The notes below the pieces were generated by a model. That model searched no databases and was not told the DNA's origin. It saw only the letters and a list, made by a program, of their open reading frames with translations. Of a stretch of DNA of 64,000 nt, positions 1 to 8,040 are shown one piece after another. The position numbers were made by a program, and so were the translations under genes. Source of the DNA: Odoribacter sp. (lineage in GTDB: Bacteria > Bacteroidota > Bacteroidia > Bacteroidales > Marinifilaceae); the NCBI GenBank assembly GCA_020024465.1, contig JAHHTT010000001.1, forward strand, positions 124,001 to 188,000, in the 5' to 3' direction. How positions within the stretch are numbered: position 1 is the first letter of the stretch; the number at the start of each line of letters is the position of its first letter.

Positions 1-24
1 AACAAAGATTTAATAGAAAAATAA
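1..24 (+). CDS. nqrD: Possible 3' end of nqrD (partial)
   Basis: The first 24 bases can be read as seven codons followed by TAA, ending 16 bases before nqrE. In Nqr operons nqrD directly precedes nqrE, so this is probably the tail of nqrD. Only seven residues are visible, so the call rests on gene order alone. Confidence 0.4.
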   Translation, partial: NKDLIEK

Positions 25-40
25 TTTAAGATACTGATAT

Positions 41-766
41 ATGGAAAATCTATTAAATATATTCGTCCGTTCCATCTTTATCGACAATATGATTTTCGCA
101 TACTTTTTGGGTATGTGTTCATATTTGGCGGTATCAAAAACGGTAAAGACTTCATTCGGTCTGGGTATTGCAGTAATCTTCGTGTTGTTGATTACCGTGC
201 CGGTAAACTATTTATTGGATAATTTTGTATTGAAAGCCGGAGCATTGGAATGGCTACTGGGATCCGATGCATCAAATATCGACCTGAGTTTTCTGAGTTT
301 CATCATGTTCATCGCAATCATTGCAGCAATGGTGCAATTGGTAGAGATGATTGTTGAAAAATTTGCACCGACATTATACAACCAGCTGGGAATCTTCCTT
401 CCGCTGATTGCAGTAAACTGTGCAATCATGGGAGCTTCATTGTTCATGCAACAGCGTGACTATGCCAGTGTTTGGGAAGCAACTACTTTTGGTTTGGGTT
501 CAGGCATTGGCTGGATGCTTGCAATTGTATGTATTGCAGCAATTCGTGAGAAACTGAAATACTCTGATATCCCCGCTCCTTTACGTGGAATCGGAATCAC
601 ATTTATCGTAACCGGTTTAATGGCCATCTCTTTCATGAGTTTTTTGGGTATCGATCTCAGCAAACTGAAACCACAGCCAGTAAAAACGGAAGCGACTGCA
701 CAAATCACACCAGACGAAACGACAGAATCATGTGTTGATATGAGGGTAGCAGCCAAAGCGGAATAA
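41..766 (+). CDS. nqrE: Na+-translocating NADH:quinone reductase subunit E
   Basis: NqrE is an inner-membrane subunit of the six-subunit Nqr complex, which oxidises NADH, reduces quinone and pumps sodium outwards. The protein has 241 residues and about six hydrophobic segments. The start MENLLNIFVRSIFIDNMIF and the internal VNCAIMGASLF stretch are typical of NqrE. The family is usually about 200 residues long. Here a hydrophilic tail of about 35 residues, rich in Thr, Glu and Lys, follows the last membrane segment (ending near residue 205). nqrF lies 31 bases downstream, so the two genes are probably co-transcribed. Confidence 0.95.
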   Translation: MENLLNIFVRSIFIDNMIFAYFLGMCSYLAVSKTVKTSFGLGIAVIFVLLITVPVNYLLDNFVLKAGALEWLLGSDASNIDLSFLSFIMFIAIIAAMVQLVEMIVEKFAPTLYNQLGIFLPLIAVNCAIMGASLFMQQRDYASVWEATTFGLGSGIGWMLAIVCIAAIREKLKYSDIPAPLRGIGITFIVTGLMAISFMSFLGIDLSKLKPQPVKTEATAQITPDETTESCVDMRVAAKAE

Positions 767-797
767 TTTAAAACATAAATTTAAAACATAAAACGAG

Positions 798-2066
798 ATG
801 ATCATATTAGCAATAAATACAGCAATCATCACTGCCGGCATTGTGGTGTTTCTGATTGTTACGTTGATTTTGGTGGGTATTCTCTTGTTTGCGAAAGCAA
901 AACTAACAGCCAAAGGCAATGTACAGGTGAGCATCAATAATGGAGAACGTGTAGTAACGACCGAACCGGGAAGTTCTTTGCTCGCCACTTTAGGCAGCCA
1001 AAAGATTTTCCTGCCATCTGCCTGTGGAGGGAAAGGCTCATGCGGAATGTGTAAGTGTCAGGTCGATTCAGGAGCAGGTTCCATACTCCCTACCGAAACC
1101 GGCTTTTTTTCTTATAAGCAACAACATGAAGACTGGCATCTAGCCTGTCAGGTAAAAGTAAAGGAAAATATTGAAATGCGCATCCCCGAATCCGTTCTCG
1201 GCATTAAGAAATGGGAATGTACCGTGGTTTCCAACCGCAATATTTCAACATTCCTGAAAGAGTTTGTCGTAAAATTGCCGGAAGGAGAAAATCTGAAATT
1301 CAAATCAGGAGGATATATTCAGATTGACGTACCGGCATTGGATGTCGATTTCAAAGATATGAATATAGACGAACGTTATAAAGGCGATTGGGAACGCATG
1401 AAAATGTTCGACCTTAAGATGCATAATCCGGAACCTACATACCGCGCTTACTCTATGGCCAACTCTCCGGCAGAAGGCAATATCATTATGCTGAATATCC
1501 GTATTGCCACCCCTCCATTTGATCGGGCTACAGGCAGCTTTATGCCTGTAAATCCGGGAGTATGTTCATCATTTATTTTCTCACGCAAACCAGGAGATAA
1601 AGTGACAATCTCCGGACCTTACGGAGAGTTCTTCCTGCGTGACACCAAAAATGAAATGATGTTTATCGGAGGAGGAGCCGGCATGGCTCCGATGCGTTCG
1701 CATATCTTTAATCTGTTCCATACCATGCACACTGACCGCAAAGTAAGTTTCTGGTATGGTGCCCGAGCCCTAAAAGAAGCTCCTTATGTTGATGAATTCA
1801 ACAAGATACAAGAAGAGAACCCTAATTTCCACTGGACACTGGCTCTTGACAAACCGGATCCTGAAGCTGATGCAGCAGGCATTGTCTACAAACCGGGGTT
1901 TGTACATCAGGTTATTTTTGAAAACTATCTGAAGAATCACGAGAATCCGGAAGATATCGAATATTATTTGTGTGGTCCCCCAATGATGATTCAGGCAGTT
2001 ACCAAAATGCTTTATGATCTTGGTGTTCCAGACGAAAATGTTATGTATGACAATTTCGGCGGCTAG
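798..2066 (+). CDS. nqrF: Na+-translocating NADH:quinone reductase subunit F
   Basis: NqrF is the entry point for electrons in the Nqr complex. It takes hydride from NADH onto FAD and passes electrons to a 2Fe-2S cluster. The 422-residue protein has one N-terminal membrane helix (about 3-32). A ferredoxin domain follows, with cluster cysteines at C76, C82, C85 and C117 (CGGKGSCGMC and HLACQV). Next come an FAD-binding RAYSMANSP motif and an NADH-binding GGGAGMAPMRS motif, and the protein ends in YDNFGG. The length is normal for the family. It is the last gene of the nqr operon, with a strong terminator just after the stop codon. Confidence 0.97.
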   Translation: MIILAINTAIITAGIVVFLIVTLILVGILLFAKAKLTAKGNVQVSINNGERVVTTEPGSSLLATLGSQKIFLPSACGGKGSCGMCKCQVDSGAGSILPTETGFFSYKQQHEDWHLACQVKVKENIEMRIPESVLGIKKWECTVVSNRNISTFLKEFVVKLPEGENLKFKSGGYIQIDVPALDVDFKDMNIDERYKGDWERMKMFDLKMHNPEPTYRAYSMANSPAEGNIIMLNIRIATPPFDRATGSFMPVNPGVCSSFIFSRKPGDKVTISGPYGEFFLRDTKNEMMFIGGGAGMAPMRSHIFNLFHTMHTDRKVSFWYGARALKEAPYVDEFNKIQEENPNFHWTLALDKPDPEADAAGIVYKPGFVHQVIFENYLKNHENPEDIEYYLCGPPMMIQAVTKMLYDLGVPDENVMYDNFGG

Positions 2067-2069
2067 TAT

Positions 2070-2094
2070 AAAACCCCTGGCAACAGGGGTTTTT
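2070..2094 (+). terminator. Rho-independent terminator of the nqr operon
   Basis: A perfect 10-bp stem, AAAACCCCTG pairing with CAGGGGTTTT, has a 4-base loop and runs into Ts. It starts three bases after the nqrF stop codon. Confidence 0.9.
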
Positions 2095-2129
2095 AATCTC
2101 CATTCCTTAATATAATTAAATAGAATTTT

Positions 2130-2621
2130 ATGGAACACTCGTTTGACAACAAACCAATTCGTCCCACATTCATCACCGTGCTTTGCATATTGACCTTCAT
2201 TGGTAGCGGCTGGAGAGTCGTTAGTAATTTACTGTCAGTATTTACGTACAATCTAAATAATACACAAGTGCAAATTGAACAAATATCCAATGCAGCCGGG
2301 GAATTAGGCGATAGTGGTGCATTTGTAAACGGAATTTTCAATTCATCCATGGAAATTCTGAAAATAACAGCCGAACACGGCCGGGAAATCGCCATGATGA
2401 GCCTGGTGTTAAGTTTATTAAGTCTTGCCGGTGCAATCTTAATGTTCAATCTGCGCCGGTTTGGTTTTTACCTCTATGTCGCAGCACAGTTTCTGATACT
2501 TTTCGTTATTCCCTATTTTACCGGCTTTTCATCGTTAGTTTTAATTGGAATCGTTTATTCTGCCATTCCAACAATCATTTTTGTCATTTTATATGCCATC
2601 AATTTAAAACATATGCATTGA
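2130..2621 (+). CDS. Small four-helix membrane protein, unknown function
   Basis: I do not recognise this 163-residue protein beyond its topology. It has a hydrophobic segment at about 12-33, a soluble stretch at about 40-85 that probably faces the periplasm, and three further helices at about 88-105, 110-130 and 135-158. The N-terminus is hydrophilic (MEHSFDNKPIRPTF) and there is no signal peptidase site. The gene stands alone between the nqr terminator and the glyA promoter. Proteins of this general shape are common in Bacteroidetes and lack an assigned role. Confidence 0.7.
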   Translation: MEHSFDNKPIRPTFITVLCILTFIGSGWRVVSNLLSVFTYNLNNTQVQIEQISNAAGELGDSGAFVNGIFNSSMEILKITAEHGREIAMMSLVLSLLSLAGAILMFNLRRFGFYLYVAAQFLILFVIPYFTGFSSLVLIGIVYSAIPTIIFVILYAINLKHMH

Positions 2622-2668
2622 TTTTACTTTCCATTATAAATCAAAGCAGAATAAATACGATGAATACC

Positions 2669-2699
2669 TTGCATTCCAACAGGAATTAATATAAATTTG
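2669..2699 (+). promoter_or_regulatory. glyA promoter
   Basis: TAAATTTG at 2692-2699 fits the Bacteroidetes -7 consensus TAnnTTTG. A TTG at 2669-2671, 20 bases upstream, fits the -33 element. glyA starts 25 bases after the -7 box. Confidence 0.65.
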
Positions 2700-2724
2700 A
2701 CACAAAATATTTAACTACCATACT

Positions 2725-4005
2725 ATGAAAAGAGATACAGTAATATTTGATTTAATTCAAAAAGAGAAAGAGCGTCAACAGGAAGGGATTGAATTGATTG
2801 CTTCTGAAAATTTTGTAAGTGATGAAGTAATGGAAGCAATGGGTTCTTGTCTTACCAATAAATATGCCGAAGGTTATCCCGGTGCACGTTATTATGGTGG
2901 CTGCCAGATAGTTGACCAAACCGAACAATTGGCCATAGACCGAGCCTGCAAACTATTCGGTGCAGAATATGCCAATGTTCAACCACATTCGGGTGCTCAA
3001 GCCAATGCCGCCGTATTTTTTGCCTGCATGAAACCCGGTGATACTTATTTAGGCCTAGATCTGGCTCACGGCGGTCATCTTTCTCACGGCTCGCCGGTTA
3101 ATTTGTCAGGTATCAACTACCACCCGATAGCCTATCATGTTAAGGAAGACACAGGAATAGTAGACTATGATGAGATGGAAGCGTTGGCACTGGAATATAA
3201 ACCTAAAATGATTGTATCGGGAGCATCTGCATATTCACGCGACTGGGATTTCAAGCGTATGCGTGAAATTGCTGACAAAGTTGGCGCACTGTTAATGTAC
3301 GACATGGCACATCCGGCAGGTTTGATTGCAAAAGGTCTTTTGAACAACCCGTTTGAATACTGCCACATTGTTACAACAACTACACATAAAACATTACGAG
3401 GACCGCGTGGAGGTATGATTTTGTTGCCGAAAGATTTCCCCAATCCATGGGGGCTGAAAACACCGAAAGGCGAAATCAAGATGATGTCTCAGGTTCTGAA
3501 TTTCGCAGTATTCCCAGGACAGCAGGGCGGACCGTTGGAACATGTAATTGCAGCTAAAGCCGTAGCTTTTGAAGAAGCATTATCAGATTCTTATTTAGAA
3601 TATGCCAAACAAATGCAGAAAAATGCGAAAGTAATGGCACAGGCATTTATCGAGAAAGGATATAAAGTAGTTTCTGGCGGAACAGACAACCACTGTATGC
3701 TGATTGATTTGCGCACAAAATTCCCGGAATTGACCGGTAAGAAAGCTGAAAACACATTAGTGAAAGCTGACATTACCATCAATAAAAACATGGTGCCTTT
3801 TGATAGCCGTTCTCCGTTCCAAACTTCCGGTATCCGCGTAGGAACACCAGCTGTCACAACTCGTGGTTTGAAAGAAGATGATATGAAAGTCATTGTTGAC
3901 ATGATTGACCGTATCCTTTCAAATCCGGATGACGAAACAACAATTGCAGCCGTGAAAAAAGAGGTGAATGCCATGATGCATAACCGCCCCATGTTTGCAT
4001 GGTAA
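2725..4005 (+). CDS. glyA: Serine hydroxymethyltransferase
   Basis: GlyA is a cytoplasmic PLP enzyme that interconverts serine plus tetrahydrofolate with glycine plus 5,10-methylene-THF. It is the main source of one-carbon units, including those used by ThyA, encoded later in the window. The 426-residue length is normal. Conserved blocks are ELIASENFVS near the N-terminus, YAEGYPGARYYGG, PHSGAQANAAV and the PLP-lysine motif TTTTHKTLRGPRGG with K222. The gene is monocistronic, with its own promoter and terminator. Confidence 0.98.
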   Translation: MKRDTVIFDLIQKEKERQQEGIELIASENFVSDEVMEAMGSCLTNKYAEGYPGARYYGGCQIVDQTEQLAIDRACKLFGAEYANVQPHSGAQANAAVFFACMKPGDTYLGLDLAHGGHLSHGSPVNLSGINYHPIAYHVKEDTGIVDYDEMEALALEYKPKMIVSGASAYSRDWDFKRMREIADKVGALLMYDMAHPAGLIAKGLLNNPFEYCHIVTTTTHKTLRGPRGGMILLPKDFPNPWGLKTPKGEIKMMSQVLNFAVFPGQQGGPLEHVIAAKAVAFEEALSDSYLEYAKQMQKNAKVMAQAFIEKGYKVVSGGTDNHCMLIDLRTKFPELTGKKAENTLVKADITINKNMVPFDSRSPFQTSGIRVGTPAVTTRGLKEDDMKVIVDMIDRILSNPDDETTIAAVKKEVNAMMHNRPMFAW

Positions 4006-4030
4006 ACAAAATTTATCCATAATAACCGTT

Positions 4031-4066
4031 AAACCGGGAGCTTCAAAAAAGCCTCCCGGTTTAATT
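4031..4066 (+). terminator. glyA terminator
   Basis: The arms AAACCGGGAG (4031-4040) and CTCCCGGTTT (4053-4062) form a 10-bp stem followed by a T-containing tail. It lies 25 bases after the glyA stop codon. Confidence 0.85.
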
Positions 4067-4094
4067 TAATGATTATAATCCAAGAAACAATTCC

Positions 4095-4781
4095 ATGGGC
4101 TTTATATCACCAGCACGATTGATAATTTTTGATTTAGACGGAACATTACTAAACACAATTGATGATTTGGCAACCAGTACCAATCATGCCTTACAGTATT
4201 ATGGTTATCCGCAGCATGATTTCAGTGAATATCCATTTTTTGTCGGCAACGGTATCACCAAATTAATTGAGCGAGCACTACCGGCTGAAGTACGTACAAA
4301 TGAGATTATCACAAAAGTGCAAGAAGAATTCGTACGCTATTACCAAAAACACAAAACAGATTTTACCTTTATTTACCCAGGCATTTCTGAATTATTGAAT
4401 ATATTACATAAGGGAGGATGTAAATTGGCTGTAGCCTCCAATAAATACCACCAAGGGACCGTTGAATTGATAAATCATTTCTTTGAAGAACAATTGTTTG
4501 ACATTGTTTTAGGACAACGAGAAAACATTCCGACAAAACCAGACCCACAAATTGTTTATGAGATTTTGCAACAAACCGAGACAAATCCAGAGCAGACTCT
4601 TTATGTTGGAGATTCAGGAGTCGATATGCAAACAGCCCGAAATAGTGGTATTACATCAATAGGAGTAAGTTGGGGATTCAGACCAAAAGAAGAATTAATA
4701 CAAAATAATGCCTGTCATATTGCAAACAAAGCTGCAGATATCGCTAATATAGCGGGAATAAGCTTAATGCCTATCCCGTAA
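4095..4781 (+). CDS. HAD-family phosphatase, phosphoglycolate phosphatase-like (Gph)
   Basis: This is a 228-residue cytoplasmic HAD hydrolase. It shows motif I FDLDGTLLNT (nucleophile and acid Asp near residues 14 and 16), motif II VASNKY, motif III lysine in TKPDPQ, and motif IV YVGDSGVDMQTA. The helical cap lies between motifs I and II, as in Gph and PpaX. The exact substrate cannot be read from sequence: phosphoglycolate, pyrophosphate and sugar phosphates are all possible. Its last 11 bases overlap the 3' end of the convergent map gene. Confidence 0.88.
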   Translation: MGFISPARLIIFDLDGTLLNTIDDLATSTNHALQYYGYPQHDFSEYPFFVGNGITKLIERALPAEVRTNEIITKVQEEFVRYYQKHKTDFTFIYPGISELLNILHKGGCKLAVASNKYHQGTVELINHFFEEQLFDIVLGQRENIPTKPDPQIVYEILQQTETNPEQTLYVGDSGVDMQTARNSGITSIGVSWGFRPKEELIQNNACHIANKAADIANIAGISLMPIP

Positions 4782-5631
4782 TTATTTCCGCCCCTGTTTC
4801 AGTTACCAGAACCGTATATTCCCACTGAGCAGAGGGCATACCATCTTCTGTCAAAACCGTCCAGTCGTCAGCAGCATCAACGTATATTTTACGAGAACCC
4901 ATATTAATCATCGGTTCAATTGTAAATACCATTCCCGGTACTAATAACATTCCTTTGCCTCTTCGCCCGACATGGCTGACAAAAGGATCTTCGTGGAAAC
5001 GCAAGCCCACTCCATGACCCCCATATTCCCGGACAACTGAATATCCGTTTGCCTCCGCATGTTCCTGAACAGCAGCACCTATATCACCTAAAAATCCCCA
5101 TGGACGAACAGCAGCAAAACCACGTAACAAACATTCACGAGCCGTTTCAACCAAATGGCGACGTTCGTTACTTACCTTTCCTATCATGAACATACGTGAC
5201 GCGTCTGAATAGTAACCGCCCAAAATTGTCGATACATCTACGTTTATAATGTCTCCCTCACATAATTTTACGTTTTCAGAAGGAATTCCGTGACATACCT
5301 CTTCATTAATCGATGTACAGACACTTTTAGGAAAACCTTCGTAATTCAAAGGTGCAGGAATCGCACCATGCGATACAGTATATTCATATACCATTTTATC
5401 TATTTCTGCAGTTGTCATCCCAGCACATATTCGAGAAGACACATAATCTAAAACACCTGTGTTAACTTCTGCGCTTTTGCGGATACCCTCTATCTGTGTC
5501 TCTGTTTTTATTAATTTACGAGGGGGTACTTGACAACCTTTTGCCTTGTACTCTTTCATTTTCTGCTCTATTGCAGCTCTTTTAGCAGCCTCTTCCGGAG
5601 AAAGCAGCTCTTTCATTCTAAATAAATGCAT
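4771..5631 (-). CDS. map: Methionine aminopeptidase, type I
   Basis: Map removes the initiator methionine from nascent proteins in the cytoplasm. The 286-residue protein carries the dimetal ligands of the pita-bread fold: Asp in INVDVS and in YYSDASRMF, His in GGHGVGLRFHEDP, Glu in FTIEPMIN and Glu in QWEYTVLV. An N-terminal extension of about 35 charged residues precedes the catalytic domain. A second in-frame ATG (MKELLS) lies five codons in and is an alternative start. A -7 box lies 24 bases upstream. The 3' end overlaps the convergent phosphatase gene by 11 bp. Confidence 0.96.
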   Translation of the reverse strand: MHLFRMKELLSPEEAAKRAAIEQKMKEYKAKGCQVPPRKLIKTETQIEGIRKSAEVNTGVLDYVSSRICAGMTTAEIDKMVYEYTVSHGAIPAPLNYEGFPKSVCTSINEEVCHGIPSENVKLCEGDIINVDVSTILGGYYSDASRMFMIGKVSNERRHLVETARECLLRGFAAVRPWGFLGDIGAAVQEHAEANGYSVVREYGGHGVGLRFHEDPFVSHVGRRGKGMLLVPGMVFTIEPMINMGSRKIYVDAADDWTVLTEDGMPSAQWEYTVLVTETGAEIITG

Positions 5632-5654
5632 TACTTATCTAAATTAACAACATA

Positions 5655-5662
5655 CAAAGTTA
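5655..5662 (-). promoter_or_regulatory. map promoter (-7 box)
   Basis: On the minus strand this reads TAACTTTG, matching TAnnTTTG. A TTTG about 19 bases further upstream could be the -33 element. The box is correctly placed before map. Confidence 0.6.
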
Positions 5663-5927
5663 TCAATATTCAAAGCAAACACAAAGTATTTATCAGATTT
5701 TCCCGAGATATCATTATAATGTCACTAATGCAAATAAAAAACAAGATATCAAAAATCGGCATATTCCACCACTCGCCATGAATATTCCAATCAGTAATAT
5801 GAAGGAAAATATAAAAAGGCTATACAAAAACAATAACTAATACGCTAAAAACAAAAGAAATAGGATATGTCAATTTTGATAAAGAGGGGTGCGGAATTAT
5901 TTTTTAACCACTTGTCATTGGGATCCA
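5663..5927. other. Intergenic stretch without a visible gene
   Basis: This AT-rich DNA lies between the map promoter and the left end of the IS256 remnant. I see no plausible ORF, RNA gene or strong hairpin in it. Confidence 0.6.
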
Positions 5928-6808
5928 GAGGTAGTATAAAATAAACTGTGTCACGCATATTTCTCTATAAAAAATTCATCAGTCGGGGGACAGCAACACC
6001 AAAGGGCTAAACCTCCCATCCCGACAAGCGTAAAATTACAATAATTTTAATCGGTCTCCAAACTTTATGGCCAATTGTTGTAAGATTGTAGCCCGATTGG
6101 CCAGTGGCATAGTCCACTTTTTCCGTATATTACGGTATGCAAGACAATCCGGTTTTTCAAGGGCTATATCCGACGGAAACACACTCTTGTTTTTTGTTAC
6201 CTTACGAAGCTGACAGTAAAACCCTTCAATCGTATTTATGATATATATAAACTTACAAATAGCAGGAGTATACTAAAAATATTCGGACAGCTTATCCCAG
6301 TTGTCCTGTCAAGACCTGATAACGATAGAAATTCTTCAGAAATTCCTTTTGATTTTTGAAACCCACATATTTGATGGAGTTACGTATCTGATGAACTACA
6401 CAAAGCTATACAGCCGTATTGGGACAAACACGTTGAATTGTCAGACCATCTATATATGTAATCAGAATATCTTCAACTTATCTGTAATGTGCCGATTGTA
6501 TCTGACGATACAAGGAAATAGATACAGTTACCTCGCCCGATAGAGTCTGGATTTGCTTCCGCATTTTTCCGTCGCGGCGATTACCCGTCTGACGTTCTCC
6601 TTCTGTAAGATGCACATCCATCTCACCTTAGGATACTTTCCAATAAGGGAGCAAAAGCACCATCTTTACCCAATAAAGGCTTATCTGCTTATATCTGTTC
6701 AATGGCCTTGTCCTTGATACTCTCAAAATCAAATTTTTCTTTCATAAAAAACTGTGTCGGCAAAGTTAATATTTTACTCTTTGCTGACACAGTTTAATTT
6801 ACATCCTC
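5928..6808 (-). mobile_element. Decayed IS256-family insertion sequence
   Basis: The two ends are imperfect inverted repeats. The left end (5928-5956) begins GAGGTAGTATAAAATAAACT. The right end (6782-6808), read on the minus strand, begins GAGGATGTAAATTAAACTG, and both continue into GTGTCA. Between them lies a broken transposase on the minus strand. A hairpin with arms GTCGGG (5982-5987) and CCCGAC (6020-6025), followed on the minus strand by a T-run, looks like the element's own terminator. The span is 881 bp against about 1.3 kb for an intact IS256-type element, so it carries a large internal deletion. No clear target duplication was found. Confidence 0.8.
6036..6745 (-). pseudogene. IS256-family (Mutator-type) transposase, degraded
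   Basis: Reading the minus strand from ATG at 6745 gives MKEKFDFESIKDKAIEQI, then a stop. With frame changes it continues through KPLLGKDGAFAPLL, EMDVHLTEGERQTGNRRDGK and, at the 3' end, TTIEGF-like, GFYCQLRKVTKNK, FPSDIALEKP, AYRNIRKKWT and LAIKFGDRLKLL before TAA at 6036. These blocks are the N- and C-terminal parts of the IS256 transposase family. The DDE catalytic centre in the middle is mostly missing and several frameshifts and stops are present. The gene is dead and the element cannot move on its own. Confidence 0.8.
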
Positions 6809-6897
6809 ATCAAGATCACTTTATCCGACTACTCCCGAATCGGTACGATTCATCCAGATTCTCCTTTGATTCGAGACCAAACCTGTATTCTATAATA

Positions 6898-8034
6898 TCA
6901 TATTCCCATGAATTTTTGTGGAATATCCACCAAATCATTATGTCTGATCTCTTTTGCCAAAATTCTTCCTTCAGGATCGACCAAAATAATATAAGGAATT
7001 CCTTTTATACAGTACGTATCCATAATTGAACTTTCAGGATACAATAATATATGATCCCACCTGCTATTATCTTCTTCAATTGCCTTAAGCCATAATTCTC
7101 TTTTAGGATCATTGGAAACACCCAAAATAGCAAAATTCTTATTTTTAAATGTCTCCAACGCTTTCTGTAACCAAGGAGTTTCTTCTCTACACCAATGGCA
7201 ATAAGAATTCCAAAAATCAACAATAACATACTTCCCTCTAAAGTCACTCAATTTCAAAGGATTCCCTAAAGTATCAGTGCCTATAATTTCCGGAGCAACA
7301 ACACCAATGCAACAATTAGCATATAAATCCAATCTTTGCTCCATTTTTTTAAAATAAGGTGTTTCCAAAGCTTGTCCCTTAAAAGAATGTAAATAAGCTA
7401 ATTCTTTATCTACATCATCTTTTGTCGCAAAATCCTTCTTTACAAATAGTTTGGTATAATAAATATAGCTTCCTAATACATTTGTTTTGTTATTTTCAAC
7501 CCATTTTTCACTTACTTTTCTTGCGGCTATTTCCCCTTGTTCATAATAAGGGATGGATTCTTTCTTTATTCTCGCCATTTCTGCACGATTATCTTCATTT
7601 CTAGCAGCATAAAATAAATTGTCCAACGAATCCAATATACGTTTCTGTTTTGCAACATATACTTCTTGAAGATATTCTTTATAAGCTTTATTTAAGTTAC
7701 CATTATCCACATTACACTGAATATTACCGGTTTCTTCTTTAATAAGCTTTACATGCAATGTCCCATTTTCAGCCACAATTAATCCGCCTTCACCTTGTCT
7801 AAATCCAAGCATCAACACTTGAGGAACTACATTATCCAATATTATAGAAAATTTACCATTGACAATTTCTGCAGAATCAATAATTCTAAATGTGTTGTAA
7901 TAATCACTAATAATCTCACCTACATATATTTTATCTTCCTGCAAAGAACCTATTTCTCCAACAAGTCGCATTTGACCGGATTGGCAGGCAGATACTATAA
8001 ATGCCATACCCACAATAATTCCAGACACTTTCAT
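6898..8034 (-). CDS. TlpA-like thioredoxin-fold lipoprotein with DUF4369-type N-terminal domain
   Basis: This 378-residue secreted protein has a lipobox signal peptide (IVSACQ, Cys near 17). The N-terminal beta-rich region (about 22-120) resembles DUF4369, and a helical linker follows. The C-terminal AhpC/TSA-thioredoxin domain (about 235-375) carries the redox motif CHWC near residue 279 (FWNSYCHWCREE) and the cis-proline region IKGIPYIILVD. Such proteins are periplasmic thiol reductases or oxidases. It is the last gene of the SusCD operon, six bases after the PKD-like gene. The substrate is unknown; redox handling of imported peptides or of the partner proteins is a guess. Confidence 0.88.
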   Translation of the reverse strand: MKVSGIIVGMAFIVSACQSGQMRLVGEIGSLQEDKIYVGEIISDYYNTFRIIDSAEIVNGKFSIILDNVVPQVLMLGFRQGEGGLIVAENGTLHVKLIKEETGNIQCNVDNGNLNKAYKEYLQEVYVAKQKRILDSLDNLFYAARNEDNRAEMARIKKESIPYYEQGEIAARKVSEKWVENNKTNVLGSYIYYTKLFVKKDFATKDDVDKELAYLHSFKGQALETPYFKKMEQRLDLYANCCIGVVAPEIIGTDTLGNPLKLSDFRGKYVIVDFWNSYCHWCREETPWLQKALETFKNKNFAILGVSNDPKRELWLKAIEEDNSRWDHILLYPESSIMDTYCIKGIPYIILVDPEGRILAKEIRHNDLVDIPQKFMGI

Positions 8035-8040
8035 AGCTGC

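Noticed and set aside
6301..6543. 80-residue plus-strand ORF
   Set aside because: It is the reverse reading of the degraded IS256 transposase and has no protein-like features.
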